Shown: in pieces, positions 9,701 through 17,801 of the stretch
How positions within the stretch are numbered: position 1 is the first letter of the stretch
Layout: the number at the start of each line of letters is the position of its first letter
Assembly: GCA_036501625.1 (NCBI GenBank)
Contig: DASXZY010000006.1
Coordinates: 1-64,000, forward strand
Direction: 5' to 3'
DNA from: Palsa-1400 sp036501625
Lineage (GTDB): Bacteria; Verrucomicrobiota; Verrucomicrobiia; Limisphaerales; Palsa-1400
DNA length: 64,000 bases
Position numbers and translations under genes: made by a program
Notes under the pieces: model-generated
The model's input: the letters and a program-made list of their open reading frames with translations, nothing else
Databases searched by the model: none
What the model was told of the DNA's origin: nothing

Positions 9701-10055
9701 CCGGCGCATCCAATGTTTTCTCGATGGCCAGCGTGTTCACGATGTCGTAGCGCAAGGGGCCGACCGGTTCTTCGCTCTCGCCGGCCGCGATGACCGGAGC
9801 GGCGAAATGGTACTCAAGGCCATCAATGTTTCCAAGACCGCCGTCAGCAGCCGGGTCAACCTGAACAGCGGCGCCGCGATGACAGGCCCGGCCACGCTGA
9901 CTACGCTTTGCTCCGGCCGCCTCTCGGACAATAATTCATTTGGCAACCCCGCCAAAGTCGTTCCTGTCACCAGCCGGCTGGACATCTCCGGCGATCATTT
10001 CAGCTATCAATTTCCGCCCGATTCCCTTACGATCATTCGAGTTCCTATCCGATGA
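6765..10055 (+). CDS. Fusion of an HExxH (lethal-factor-like) metallopeptidase domain and a GH51 alpha-L-arabinofuranosidase
   Basis: The product has 1096 residues with a signal peptide (1-22). Residues about 35-245 form a gluzincin-like domain with H159-E160-F-S-H163, then Y195 and E202 in DEFFAE. The Tyr-to-Glu spacing of 7 equals that of anthrax lethal factor (Y728/E735). The GH51 part begins with YGIFLEEINHGVDGGLYAEM near 295. It has a carbohydrate-binding-like beta domain, then RFPGG, acid/base Glu659 in EVGNEG and candidate nucleophile Glu737 in YDGEVAV. A jelly-roll insert (near 860-1020) precedes the last beta strands. GH51 enzymes remove alpha-L-arabinofuranosyl groups with retention. 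Joining a peptidase to an arabinosidase suggests a glycosylated-protein substrate. The GTG start overlaps the pseudopilin stop by 4 nt, and the end overlaps the GH127 gene by 4 nt. GH51 identity is firm; the peptidase family is inferred from motif spacing. Confidence 0.85.
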   Translation: MSRNILRFLLAIGLTAAAAGRADPNAGSDGAIARIDPPEEEFFSKAAEYGGIPIKASKEVADEALIAARGRLAMMLSNLPVVCENLRAAHAELHIIGRNQVTSDLPEWRFDKNRPLAEYNGLTIDQRTRGMGGRISSCGEENLLKLEKDHYFGRDICVHEFSHCIYHVGMPREVRERFQKQYKASLAKGLWDKAYAASNDDEFFAEMAMWYFGTHGDLHMTGEKPANGPAGLKAYDPETFALVDEFFSGRMKVSRATRADSVEFEDDPATAYPATATISVDLNKRGPAINPRMYGIFLEEINHGVDGGLYAEMIRNRGFEDAKPPEGFTFRPGVNDRPGRWMAKGYDAEAFGHFDYFNPDGTMKDFPFWSLIKEGAARGSMNLDTNNPLNSAGPRSLRLDIDDASPGRLGIANEGFFGVGVASGRKYNLSFWARGEDFSGPLTASVEDSEGNPCVEPAVINGVTGQWQEFHATLAATNTNRKARFTLIAGAKGKVWFDVVSLFPADTFKNRPNGLRPDLAQFLADMKPGFVRFPGGCVVEGGTVETAYNWKDSIGPLPGRGEQFGPWGYRETHGMGFFEYLQFCDDIGAAPLYVGFAGETCHFRNVKDVPMDDMGWVATNFVDAIQFANGPSDSPWGKLRAEAGRPDSFDLKLVEVGNEGLARSFPPRYNIVHSALKARYPDISYINDFSFLRRNLLDGATSDIEDNHYYENPNWFMTHANLYDDRDRKLPPVYDGEVAVTSGDGSDTHGTLLDALSEGAFLMGLERDADAVRMVSYAPLLANVRGRTGWHGMIYFDTLRSYATVSYYLWKCFGINRPSCTVQTEVNYTSDAPSALAGGIGVGTWNTSAEFKDIHVEKDGQTLYASDFSKGADSWQTDGGEWSVADGAYRQSSQAVGLSYFGGESWTDYTLTLKARKIRGPEGFLIVFGHKGGDKFWWNVGGWGNQEHAIEFNQTEVGSHARGSVEAGRWYDVKIQITGRRIQCFLDGQRVHDVVAQGADRFFALAGRDDRSGEMVLKAINVSKTAVSSRVNLNSGAAMTGPATLTTLCSGRLSDNNSFGNPAKVVPVTSRLDISGDHFSYQFPPDSLTIIRVPIR

Positions 10056-12460
10056 AAACGATATTGATTTCCCTCCTCGCCGTGACTGCCAGCGCGTTCG
10101 CTGGAGGCCCGGCGCGCGATTACCCGGTCAAGCCCGTCCCATTTACGGCCGTGCAGGTCGATGATGTGTTTTGGGCGCCGCGCATTGAGACCAATCGCCT
10201 GGTGACTATCCCGTTCGCGTTCGAGCAATGCGAAAAATCCGGGCGCATGGATAATTTCATTCGCGCGGCGGAAGTCCTGCGCGGCGAAAAAATCGCCAAT
10301 CGGAAGCCGCCGCCTTATCCCTTTGACGATACCGATCCCTACAAGGTTCTGGAAGGCGCCTCCTACGGGCTGGCCGTCGCGCCGGACCCGAAAATGAAAT
10401 CCTACCTGGACGATTTGATCGCGAAGATTGGCGCGGCCCAGGAGCCGGACGGCTATCTTTACACGGCTCGGACGATCAATCCGGAGCATCCTCACGCCTG
10501 GTCCGGCCACGAGCGGTGGGTGCGTGACCCGGATGAAAGCCACGAATTATACGACGCGGGCCATTTGTTTGAAGCCGCCGCGGCAAATTACCAGGCCACC
10601 GGCGACCGCGCTTTGCTTGACATCGCTGTCAAAGAAGCGAATCTGCTGTGCAAGACCTTCGGCCCGGAAACCAACAAGCTCAATCACATCTGGCCCGGCC
10701 ACGAGATCGTGGAAATGGGGCTGGCCAAGCTTTATCGCGTCACCGGCGCTGAGCGCTACCTGGACCTGGCCAAATTCTTTATTGACGTGCGCGGCCCGGG
10801 CGGAGACGACTACCACCAATCCAACATCAAGCCAGTCAATCAGCGCGAGGCGGAGGGCCATGCGGTGCGCGCGGGTTATCTTTACAGCGGCATGGCTGAC
10901 GTCGCGGCGCTGACGGGCGACCAGGATTATGTTCGTGCGATTGATTCCATCTGGCAGGATGTCGTCGGCAAAAAACTTTACATCACCGGCGGCATTGGCG
11001 CGCTTGGCGGCGGCGAGGCGTTCGGTCCCGCCTATTACCTTCCCAACATGAGCGCTTACTGCGAAACATGCGCCGCTGTGGCCAACGATTATTGGAACGA
11101 GCGCCTTTTCCTTTTGCATGGGGACGCCAAGTATATCGATGTCATGGAGCGGACGCTTTACAATGGACTCCTCAGCGGCGTGTCGTTGAACGGCAAGCGT
11201 TTCTTCTACCCGAACCCGCTCGAATCCAACCGTCAGCATCAGCGCAGCCCGTGGTTTGGCGTGGCCTGCTGCCCTGGCAACATTTCGCGTTTTCTGCCGT
11301 CAGTGCCCGGTTATCTCTACGCGCAGCAGGGCGATGGGTTTTACGTAAACCTTTTCGCGGCGAACAAGGCCAAGATCAAATTAGACAACGGGCGCGTCGT
11401 GGACGTGACCGAAGAGACGCGTTATCCTTGGGACGGGCGCGTCAAACTGACGCTCCATCCCGATGCCAGCACCAGATTTACGGTCAACGTTCGCGTGCCC
11501 GGCTGGGCGCGGAACGAAGCGGCGCCGAGTGACCTGTACAAGTTCATCGACCATCCCGAGGAGCCTGTCACGTTAACGATCAACGGCAAGAACAGCCCGC
11601 TTAAGCTCAATAAAGGTTATGCGTCCCTCAGGAGAAAATGGAAAGACGGCGACACGATTGAGTTGAATCTGCCCATGGCCGTGCAGCGGATCAGGGCCAA
11701 CAGCGAAGTCCGGGCCGACCGCGGGCGCGTGGCTTTGCAGCGCGGCCCGATTGTGTATTGCCTGGAGTCGCCAGACAATCCCGACACGCACGTGCGCAGC
11801 CTGATGCTGGCGGAGAACGCGCCGCTGGCGGCTTCGTTCGAGCCGGACCTTCTCAACGGCGTGGTCGCGATTCGCGGCGGCGCGTTCGTGGTGAGTCGCA
11901 ATGCTGAGGGCGCCCTGGTCAAAACGCCGCACGATTTCACGGCCATTCCTTATTACGCGTGGGCCAATCGCGGCCGTTCCGAAATGATGGTCTGGGTGCC
12001 CGATTCCGAGCAATCCGCGCGCCTGCAGCCGTTGCCGACGATTGCTTCCACGAGCAAAATCACGATTTCAGACGGCGGCAAAAACGTGGCCGCGATCAAC
12101 AACCAGGCTGAACCCGCCTCATCGAGTGACGCTGAAAATACGTTCTCCGATTGGTGGCCGCGCAAGGGTGAGGAGGCCTGGGTGGAATGTGAATTCACCA
12201 AGGAATCCGAAGTTTCGAGTTCTTCTGTTTATTGGTTTGACGACACTGGCCATGGAGAATGCCGCGTGCCGCAATCCTGGCGCCTCTTTTACAAGGATGG
12301 CGGCGATTGGAAGCCGGTCGAGACCGCCGATGCGTTCGGCGTGGCGCTCGACAAGTATAATAAAATCATGTTCAAGCCCGTGACCACCACCGCATTGCGC
12401 CTGGAATTGAAGATGCGCTCAGGCTGGTCGGCTGGGCTTCAGCAATGGATGGTGCCATGA
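10052..12460 (+). CDS. GH127 beta-L-arabinofuranosidase, secreted
   Basis: The protein has 802 residues with a signal peptide ending near SAFAGG. The (alpha/alpha)6 barrel carries AYCETCAA (Glu338, Cys340) and ACCPGN (Cys406, Cys407). These correspond to the Zn-binding Glu338/Cys340/Cys417/Cys418 set of Bifidobacterium HypBA1, in which the first Cys of the pair is the nucleophile. HypBA1-type enzymes release beta-L-arabinofuranose from hydroxyproline-linked oligosaccharides of extensins. After the beta-sandwich, the last 110 residues (NTFSDWWP...LQQWMVP) look like a discoidin-type binding module. Both ends overlap neighbours by 4 nt (GH51 before, S9 peptidase after), so the three genes are probably co-translated. 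Family assignment is strong; the exact linkage is unproven. Confidence 0.92.
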   Translation: MKTILISLLAVTASAFAGGPARDYPVKPVPFTAVQVDDVFWAPRIETNRLVTIPFAFEQCEKSGRMDNFIRAAEVLRGEKIANRKPPPYPFDDTDPYKVLEGASYGLAVAPDPKMKSYLDDLIAKIGAAQEPDGYLYTARTINPEHPHAWSGHERWVRDPDESHELYDAGHLFEAAAANYQATGDRALLDIAVKEANLLCKTFGPETNKLNHIWPGHEIVEMGLAKLYRVTGAERYLDLAKFFIDVRGPGGDDYHQSNIKPVNQREAEGHAVRAGYLYSGMADVAALTGDQDYVRAIDSIWQDVVGKKLYITGGIGALGGGEAFGPAYYLPNMSAYCETCAAVANDYWNERLFLLHGDAKYIDVMERTLYNGLLSGVSLNGKRFFYPNPLESNRQHQRSPWFGVACCPGNISRFLPSVPGYLYAQQGDGFYVNLFAANKAKIKLDNGRVVDVTEETRYPWDGRVKLTLHPDASTRFTVNVRVPGWARNEAAPSDLYKFIDHPEEPVTLTINGKNSPLKLNKGYASLRRKWKDGDTIELNLPMAVQRIRANSEVRADRGRVALQRGPIVYCLESPDNPDTHVRSLMLAENAPLAASFEPDLLNGVVAIRGGAFVVSRNAEGALVKTPHDFTAIPYYAWANRGRSEMMVWVPDSEQSARLQPLPTIASTSKITISDGGKNVAAINNQAEPASSSDAENTFSDWWPRKGEEAWVECEFTKESEVSSSSVYWFDDTGHGECRVPQSWRLFYKDGGDWKPVETADAFGVALDKYNKIMFKPVTTTALRLELKMRSGWSAGLQQWMVP

Positions 12461-14871
12461 TGAAAACGAGACAAACTCTGCTGTCAATCGCCGCGATGGC
12501 GGCCGCCGCCTGGATGTCGGCGGGCGCGTTCGCGCAAACACTAGATGCTCCGCAACAGCGGCGTGGCCGGTTCGGAGAGCCGGAGCGCGGCATCTATAAG
12601 GCGCGCGTGACGCCGCATTGGTTCGCCGGGGATGCAAAATTCTGGTATCGCAACGAACTGCGCGGCGGGACCTCGGAATTTATGGTTGTCGATGCCGATC
12701 ACGGCACGCGGCAGCGCGCCTTTGATCATGACAAGCTCGCGGCCGCTCTTTCCAAAGCATCTGGCCACGAATACAAGGCCGATCACCTTCCGTTTACTTC
12801 GATTGAATTCAGCGACGATGGCAAGTCCGTCAAATTTGACGCGGCGGACAAATCCTGGCGCTGCGATTTGGATTCGTATCAATGCACGGTCGAAGGAGCC
12901 GCGGCGAAAAGCGCCTTCGTGCCACTTGCACAGGCTCCGGCCATTGTCTCGACTGATCCCTCGCCATCGGACAGCGAATTGGACCCGAACCCGCAAGACC
13001 CCCAGGATGCGGCCCAAGGCGGCCGGCCCAATCGCGGCCGCCGCGGCGGAAGCAACCGCTCGCCGGATGAAAAATGGTCGGCGACCGTGCGGGATCACAA
13101 TGTCTATTTGAAGGCATTGCCTGATGGCGCCGAAGAGCAAATCACTAAGGACGGCAAAGAAGGCGATTCTTACGCGCGCCTCCAATGGTCTCCTGATTCC
13201 AAAACGCTGAGCATGTGGCAAATCGTGCCGGGGGACGAAAAGCTCGTCTATCTTATCCAGTCCTCTCCGCCGGACGGCGGGCGGGCGGTGGAACGCTCGC
13301 GTCCCTATGGCCAGGCTGGAGACAAGTTCACAACCTATCAATTAAGCCTCTTTGACGCGGGCGGCCGCAGACTGCTCAAGCCGCAAGTGGAACCATTCGA
13401 GCACGAATATGAGACGCCGATGCTGCATTGGAGCCTGGACGGTTCGCACGTCACCTGGATGCAGGAAGATCGCGGCCACCAGCGCATGCGGCTAATCGAG
13501 GCGGATGTCCACACAGGCGCTCTGCGCAATCTGGTGGATGAGCGCACGAAAACATTCATCTGGACGGCTCACACCGAAGGCCCGGCCCGTTACGGATTCA
13601 AAATTTTCACCTATTTGGAAAAGTCCGACGAAGTCCTCTGGCAATCTGAAAAGGACGGCTGGCGGCATATTTATCTTATTGACCCGAAAACGGGCGACTG
13701 CAAACAGGTGACCAAAGGCCAGTGGATTATCCGGGGCATCAGCAGCGTCGATGAAGACAAACGCCAGATTTGGTTCGCCGCCAGCGGGATGTATCCCGGC
13801 CAGGACCCGTATTTTGTCAATTACGGCCGCGTCAACTTCGACGGCACAGGGCTGGTCATGCTGACGGAGGGCAACGGCAATCACATCATCGCATATTCTC
13901 CCGGCCGGAAATACATTATTGACACATATAGCCGCGTCGATATGCCGCCTGTCAACGAATTGCGCCGCGTTTCTAATGGCACGCTGGTCTGCAAATTGGA
14001 GGAGGCGGACATCAGCGAGCTTGTGGAGCAGGGCTTCAAGCCGCCGGAGATTTTCACCGCCAAGGGCCGCGACGGGCAGACCGACATCTGGGGGCTTATC
14101 ACGCGCCCGGCCAATTTCGATCCCAACAAAAAATATCCGGTGCTGGAAAGCATTTACAATGGGCCGCAGGATTCCTACGTGCCGAAATCCTTCAGCGCGT
14201 TCCGGCGCGGAAACGTTTACGGGCAGTTGGGTTTCATCCTCGTCCAATGCGATGCCATGGGCACAGCCAACCGCTCCAAAGCCTTTCACGATGTCTGCTG
14301 GCACAACCTCGGCGACGGCGGGTTTCCCGACCGCATCGCTTGGATCAAGGCGGCCGGGGCGAAATATCCTGAGATGGATTTGACCCGAGTCGGAATTTTT
14401 GGAACGTCGGCCGGTGGACAGAACGCGGCGGCAGCGGTGATATTCCATCCGGATTTTTACAAGGCGGCGGTGGCCAATTCGGGCTGCCACGATAATCGTC
14501 TTGACAAAGCTTCGTGGAACGAGCAATGGATGGGTTACATGCCGCCGGACAAGATTTGGGAAAAGGACGGCGACAACTGGTATTCCAAATCTTCCAACAT
14601 CGACAACGCGTCCAAACTCGGGGCCAAGCTCTTCCTGATTGTGGGCGAGATGGATGACAACGTGCCGCCGGAATCCACTCTGCGGTTGGTGAACGCGCTC
14701 ATCAAAGCGGGCAAGGATTTTGACTTTTTGGAAGTTCCGGGCGCCAATCACGGCGCGGGCAGCCGCGTCACGCAGCGCCGCACCGAGGATTTCTTCGTGC
14801 AAAATCTTTTGGGCCGGATGCCGCCCAACCGGAATGCCGGCGAACACGATCCGGCGGCCCCTCCAGACTGA
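12457..14871 (+). CDS. S9-family serine peptidase, dipeptidyl-peptidase IV-like, secreted
   Basis: Starts at 12445, 12457 and 12460 are possible. 12457 gives the ATGA overlap seen between neighbouring genes and a signal peptide ending at GAFAQ. The first 450 residues form a DPP IV-type beta-propeller (WSPDSK, LHWSLDGSHVTW, YLIDPKTG). The C-terminal alpha/beta-hydrolase holds Ser651 in GTSAGG, Asp733 or Asp734 in GEMDDNVPP, and His765 in NHGAG. S9 enzymes cleave after proline or alanine. The elbow differs from the usual GWSYGG. A Pro/Arg-rich linker (near 175-205) interrupts the propeller. Placed after GH51 and GH127 arabinosidases, it could act on Pro/Hyp-rich peptides once sugars are removed, which is an inference. 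A GH-associated esterase of the same fold is a weaker alternative. Confidence 0.85.
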   Translation: MMKTRQTLLSIAAMAAAAWMSAGAFAQTLDAPQQRRGRFGEPERGIYKARVTPHWFAGDAKFWYRNELRGGTSEFMVVDADHGTRQRAFDHDKLAAALSKASGHEYKADHLPFTSIEFSDDGKSVKFDAADKSWRCDLDSYQCTVEGAAAKSAFVPLAQAPAIVSTDPSPSDSELDPNPQDPQDAAQGGRPNRGRRGGSNRSPDEKWSATVRDHNVYLKALPDGAEEQITKDGKEGDSYARLQWSPDSKTLSMWQIVPGDEKLVYLIQSSPPDGGRAVERSRPYGQAGDKFTTYQLSLFDAGGRRLLKPQVEPFEHEYETPMLHWSLDGSHVTWMQEDRGHQRMRLIEADVHTGALRNLVDERTKTFIWTAHTEGPARYGFKIFTYLEKSDEVLWQSEKDGWRHIYLIDPKTGDCKQVTKGQWIIRGISSVDEDKRQIWFAASGMYPGQDPYFVNYGRVNFDGTGLVMLTEGNGNHIIAYSPGRKYIIDTYSRVDMPPVNELRRVSNGTLVCKLEEADISELVEQGFKPPEIFTAKGRDGQTDIWGLITRPANFDPNKKYPVLESIYNGPQDSYVPKSFSAFRRGNVYGQLGFILVQCDAMGTANRSKAFHDVCWHNLGDGGFPDRIAWIKAAGAKYPEMDLTRVGIFGTSAGGQNAAAAVIFHPDFYKAAVANSGCHDNRLDKASWNEQWMGYMPPDKIWEKDGDNWYSKSSNIDNASKLGAKLFLIVGEMDDNVPPESTLRLVNALIKAGKDFDFLEVPGANHGAGSRVTQRRTEDFFVQNLLGRMPPNRNAGEHDPAAPPD

Positions 14872-14890
14872 ACCGTCTTCGTGTCAATTT

Positions 14891-17797
14891 ATGAAACATA
14901 GCACCTCCAAGCCGGCCAGGTGGATGGCTGGCTTTTGCGTCATCTGTCTTTTATGCGCGTCCTCCCAGCACGCTCGCGCCCAGCGGCGCGTCGGCGGCGG
15001 GCCGCCGACGCTCGGCCTGACGAATGGCTTGATCGAACTCGACACGCCCGACTTCACGCTCAAATTGGTCAAGGACTCGCAGACCGTCGCGGCCCTGGAG
15101 CCGAAAGGCGTGGCGGGTTACGATTTCACGCCGGGCGGGCGGGGGCGCCGCGGTTCGCCGCGCTCCACCAATGTCGTGCATGAAGCGTTCGATTTTACTC
15201 CGGCCGATGAAATCACCAATCGCCAGGCGGACCGCTTTTATTACCTTGGCGATTTGACGTTTCGCCTCCGAGCCAATGGCTCTGAATCGTGGGACAATTA
15301 TTCCACGGCTGCGGCGCGCCAGCCGGTTGCGGTGTTGCCCGTGTCGGCGCCGGTCCTGGCATCCGCCGACCTTGCCGCCACGCTGCCCGCCAATTGCCCG
15401 CTGCAAATCATCCGTGTGTGGACGGTGGAGAATGGGCGGCTCGTGCTGCGCTTTGATGTCAAGAATAAGTCGGCCTCGACTGTCGAGATCGGCGCGCTCG
15501 GCATCCCGCTTATTTTCAACAACAACGCCGGTTACGAGGGCGACAAGGGGCGGGTTCAGGCGCTGTCCGCGTTTTCCGATCCGGCTATTGGATTGGACGG
15601 GGGCTATGTGCAAGTCACGCGGCTCAACGGACACGGGCCATCGCTGGTCGTGGTGCCCGAAGGCAAGACACCGCTGGAGGCTTACGAACCTTTGCAGTAT
15701 GACAAGATCGGCGACCGCACTCCCACCACCCAGACCTTCGAGGCGTTTTATGAATGGATGGTGCATAGCGCCGCTTACGCCGAGAACGAATGGAAAACCG
15801 AAGACACCCGCTGGGTGGCCAGCCACGGCATGAGCGCGGACTACGCCTCCACCGATTGGAAGACTCTCAAGCCCTGGAACACGCCCACTTCCGAAACGCT
15901 GGCTCCGGGCGCTTCCCGATCATTCGGCCTCAAGTTCCTGCTCTCGCCGGAAATTCGCGGCATCACCGAGACGCTGGCCGCCAATGACCGGCCCGTGGCC
16001 CTCGGCGTCCCTGGTTACATTCTGCCGATGGGAATGGATGGGAAGCTGTTCCTGAAATATTCGAGCAAAGTTAAATCCCTCGCCTCCGAGCCGGCTGGAG
16101 CGATTGAAGCAAAGAAGGGCGGGCGCGCCAAAGATGGCTGGGCCGCATATGCGCTGCGTGGCAAAACATGGGGGCGCTGCAACGTTCGAATTACTTACGA
16201 CGACGGCCTTGTGCAAACGATCAGTTACGACGTCATCAAGCCCGAGGCGACAGCACTCGCAGACATGGGCCATTTTCTTTTTACCAAAGACTGGTTCACC
16301 GACACCAACGATCCCTTCCACCGCGCGCCGTCGGTGATGACCTACGATCGCGGCCACGACCGGATTGTTTTGCAGGACAGCCTGACTTGGAAGGCGGGGT
16401 TGCAGGATGAAGGCGGGTCGGGCGGATGGGTTTCCGCGTGCATGAAGGAATTTGGCGAGCCGGATAAGGCCGAGGTGGAGAAGGAAGAGCAATTTGTTGA
16501 CGGCGTTCTGTGGGGCGGCATCCAATACAAGGATGGCCCGAAGAAATACACCGTTGTCAACAGCATGTTTTATTACGACCCGGAGAAAATCACCAACTAT
16601 TACACCAATGGCCTTCGCTACGAAGGCTGGACGGCGTGGAACAAATCGCGCGCGCTGACCGGCGGCCGCGACCGCCCGCGCGCATACAACTATCCGCACG
16701 TCGTCGCGGCTTATTGGAGCCTTTACCGACTGGCGCGCAATCACCCGGGGCTTGTCACCAATCACCCGTGGGAATGGTATCTCGACCAGGCGTATCAAAC
16801 CGTCCATTCACTCACGCACGGCCCGGTCGGTTACCTGGACGTCGGCCTGATGGAAGGGGACGTGTTTGTGTTTCTGCTTCAGGATTTGAAACGCGAAGGC
16901 TGGACGGAGAAGGCGGACGATTTGGAGCAATCCATGAAGGTGCGCGCGGATCGCTGGGACAAGGAACCGTTTCCATTCGGCAGCGAACAGGCGTGGGACT
17001 CGACCGGCCAGCCCGAGGTTTATGCGTGGACGGAATACTTTGGCTTCCATGACAAAGCGCAGGTTTGCCTCAACTCAATTCTCGGCTACATGCCGACTTT
17101 GCCGAGTTGGGCCTACAACGGCAACGCCCGCCGTTACTGGGATTTTTACTACGGGGCCGCGCCGCCCGGACAACAGGAGCGGCAGATTCATCATTACGGT
17201 TCCGGCATCAACGCCGTCCCGGTGCTGTCCGCCTTTCGCGCGCATCCGGATGATTTGTATCTTTTATACGTTGGATACGGCGGCTCGATGGGCGCGCTGG
17301 CGGCCATCGACCAGGATGGATTTCCCTCGGCCGCGTTTCACGCCAACCCGGCTATTCTCAAATGGGACACTTACACCGGCGATTGCGGCCCGAATTTTTT
17401 CAGCCTGGCTGTCAACACTGGAACATATCTCATCGACCATCCCGATTTCGGCTGGCAGGCCTTCGGCGGCGATGTGAAAACCAGCGGCGATTGGGTCACC
17501 GCCACGCCCATGGACGCCTTCCGCATGAGATTTTACGCGGCCCCGCTCGGCCTCTGGCTGACGCTGGACGCGGGAACTTTCGAAAGCGTATCTGTCAATA
17601 GCAAAACTCACGCCGTGCGGGTGGAACTATCACCGGCTGGCCCTTATACGCCGCAGGCATTGCTGCGTATCGAGCAACCGGCCAAAGTGGCTGGCGTGGC
17701 TGAGTTCCATCCGTCAAAGCCTGGGACCGCGCAAGAACGTGGCGCGTGGGTGGTTCCGCTTGCGAATCGGGCCGTGCGTTTTGATTTGACAGATTAG
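14891..17797 (+). CDS. Secreted DUF5695-type protein, putative glycan-active enzyme (paralogue 1)
   Basis: The ATG at 14891 gives a 968-residue protein with a signal peptide (Lys/Arg, then FCVICLLCASS, then ARAQ). An N-terminal beta-rich part opens with LTNGLIELDTPDFTLKLVKDSQTV. A helix-rich part has conserved aromatic and acidic patches (YNYPHVVAAYWSLYRLA, HYGSGINAVPVLSAFR, WDTYTGDCGPNFFS). It matches the other two large proteins at 17802-20540 and 24676-29781 in order and in landmarks such as YPHV, DSTG and HYGS. The layout, a beta-sandwich followed by a helical toroid, resembles several glycoside hydrolase and lyase clans. No published function is known to me. The gene starts 19 nt after the S9 peptidase stop and ends 4 nt from a convergent paralogue. 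Confidence 0.6.
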   Translation: MKHSTSKPARWMAGFCVICLLCASSQHARAQRRVGGGPPTLGLTNGLIELDTPDFTLKLVKDSQTVAALEPKGVAGYDFTPGGRGRRGSPRSTNVVHEAFDFTPADEITNRQADRFYYLGDLTFRLRANGSESWDNYSTAAARQPVAVLPVSAPVLASADLAATLPANCPLQIIRVWTVENGRLVLRFDVKNKSASTVEIGALGIPLIFNNNAGYEGDKGRVQALSAFSDPAIGLDGGYVQVTRLNGHGPSLVVVPEGKTPLEAYEPLQYDKIGDRTPTTQTFEAFYEWMVHSAAYAENEWKTEDTRWVASHGMSADYASTDWKTLKPWNTPTSETLAPGASRSFGLKFLLSPEIRGITETLAANDRPVALGVPGYILPMGMDGKLFLKYSSKVKSLASEPAGAIEAKKGGRAKDGWAAYALRGKTWGRCNVRITYDDGLVQTISYDVIKPEATALADMGHFLFTKDWFTDTNDPFHRAPSVMTYDRGHDRIVLQDSLTWKAGLQDEGGSGGWVSACMKEFGEPDKAEVEKEEQFVDGVLWGGIQYKDGPKKYTVVNSMFYYDPEKITNYYTNGLRYEGWTAWNKSRALTGGRDRPRAYNYPHVVAAYWSLYRLARNHPGLVTNHPWEWYLDQAYQTVHSLTHGPVGYLDVGLMEGDVFVFLLQDLKREGWTEKADDLEQSMKVRADRWDKEPFPFGSEQAWDSTGQPEVYAWTEYFGFHDKAQVCLNSILGYMPTLPSWAYNGNARRYWDFYYGAAPPGQQERQIHHYGSGINAVPVLSAFRAHPDDLYLLYVGYGGSMGALAAIDQDGFPSAAFHANPAILKWDTYTGDCGPNFFSLAVNTGTYLIDHPDFGWQAFGGDVKTSGDWVTATPMDAFRMRFYAAPLGLWLTLDAGTFESVSVNSKTHAVRVELSPAGPYTPQALLRIEQPAKVAGVAEFHPSKPGTAQERGAWVVPLANRAVRFDLTD

Positions 17798-17801
17798 GCC
17801 A

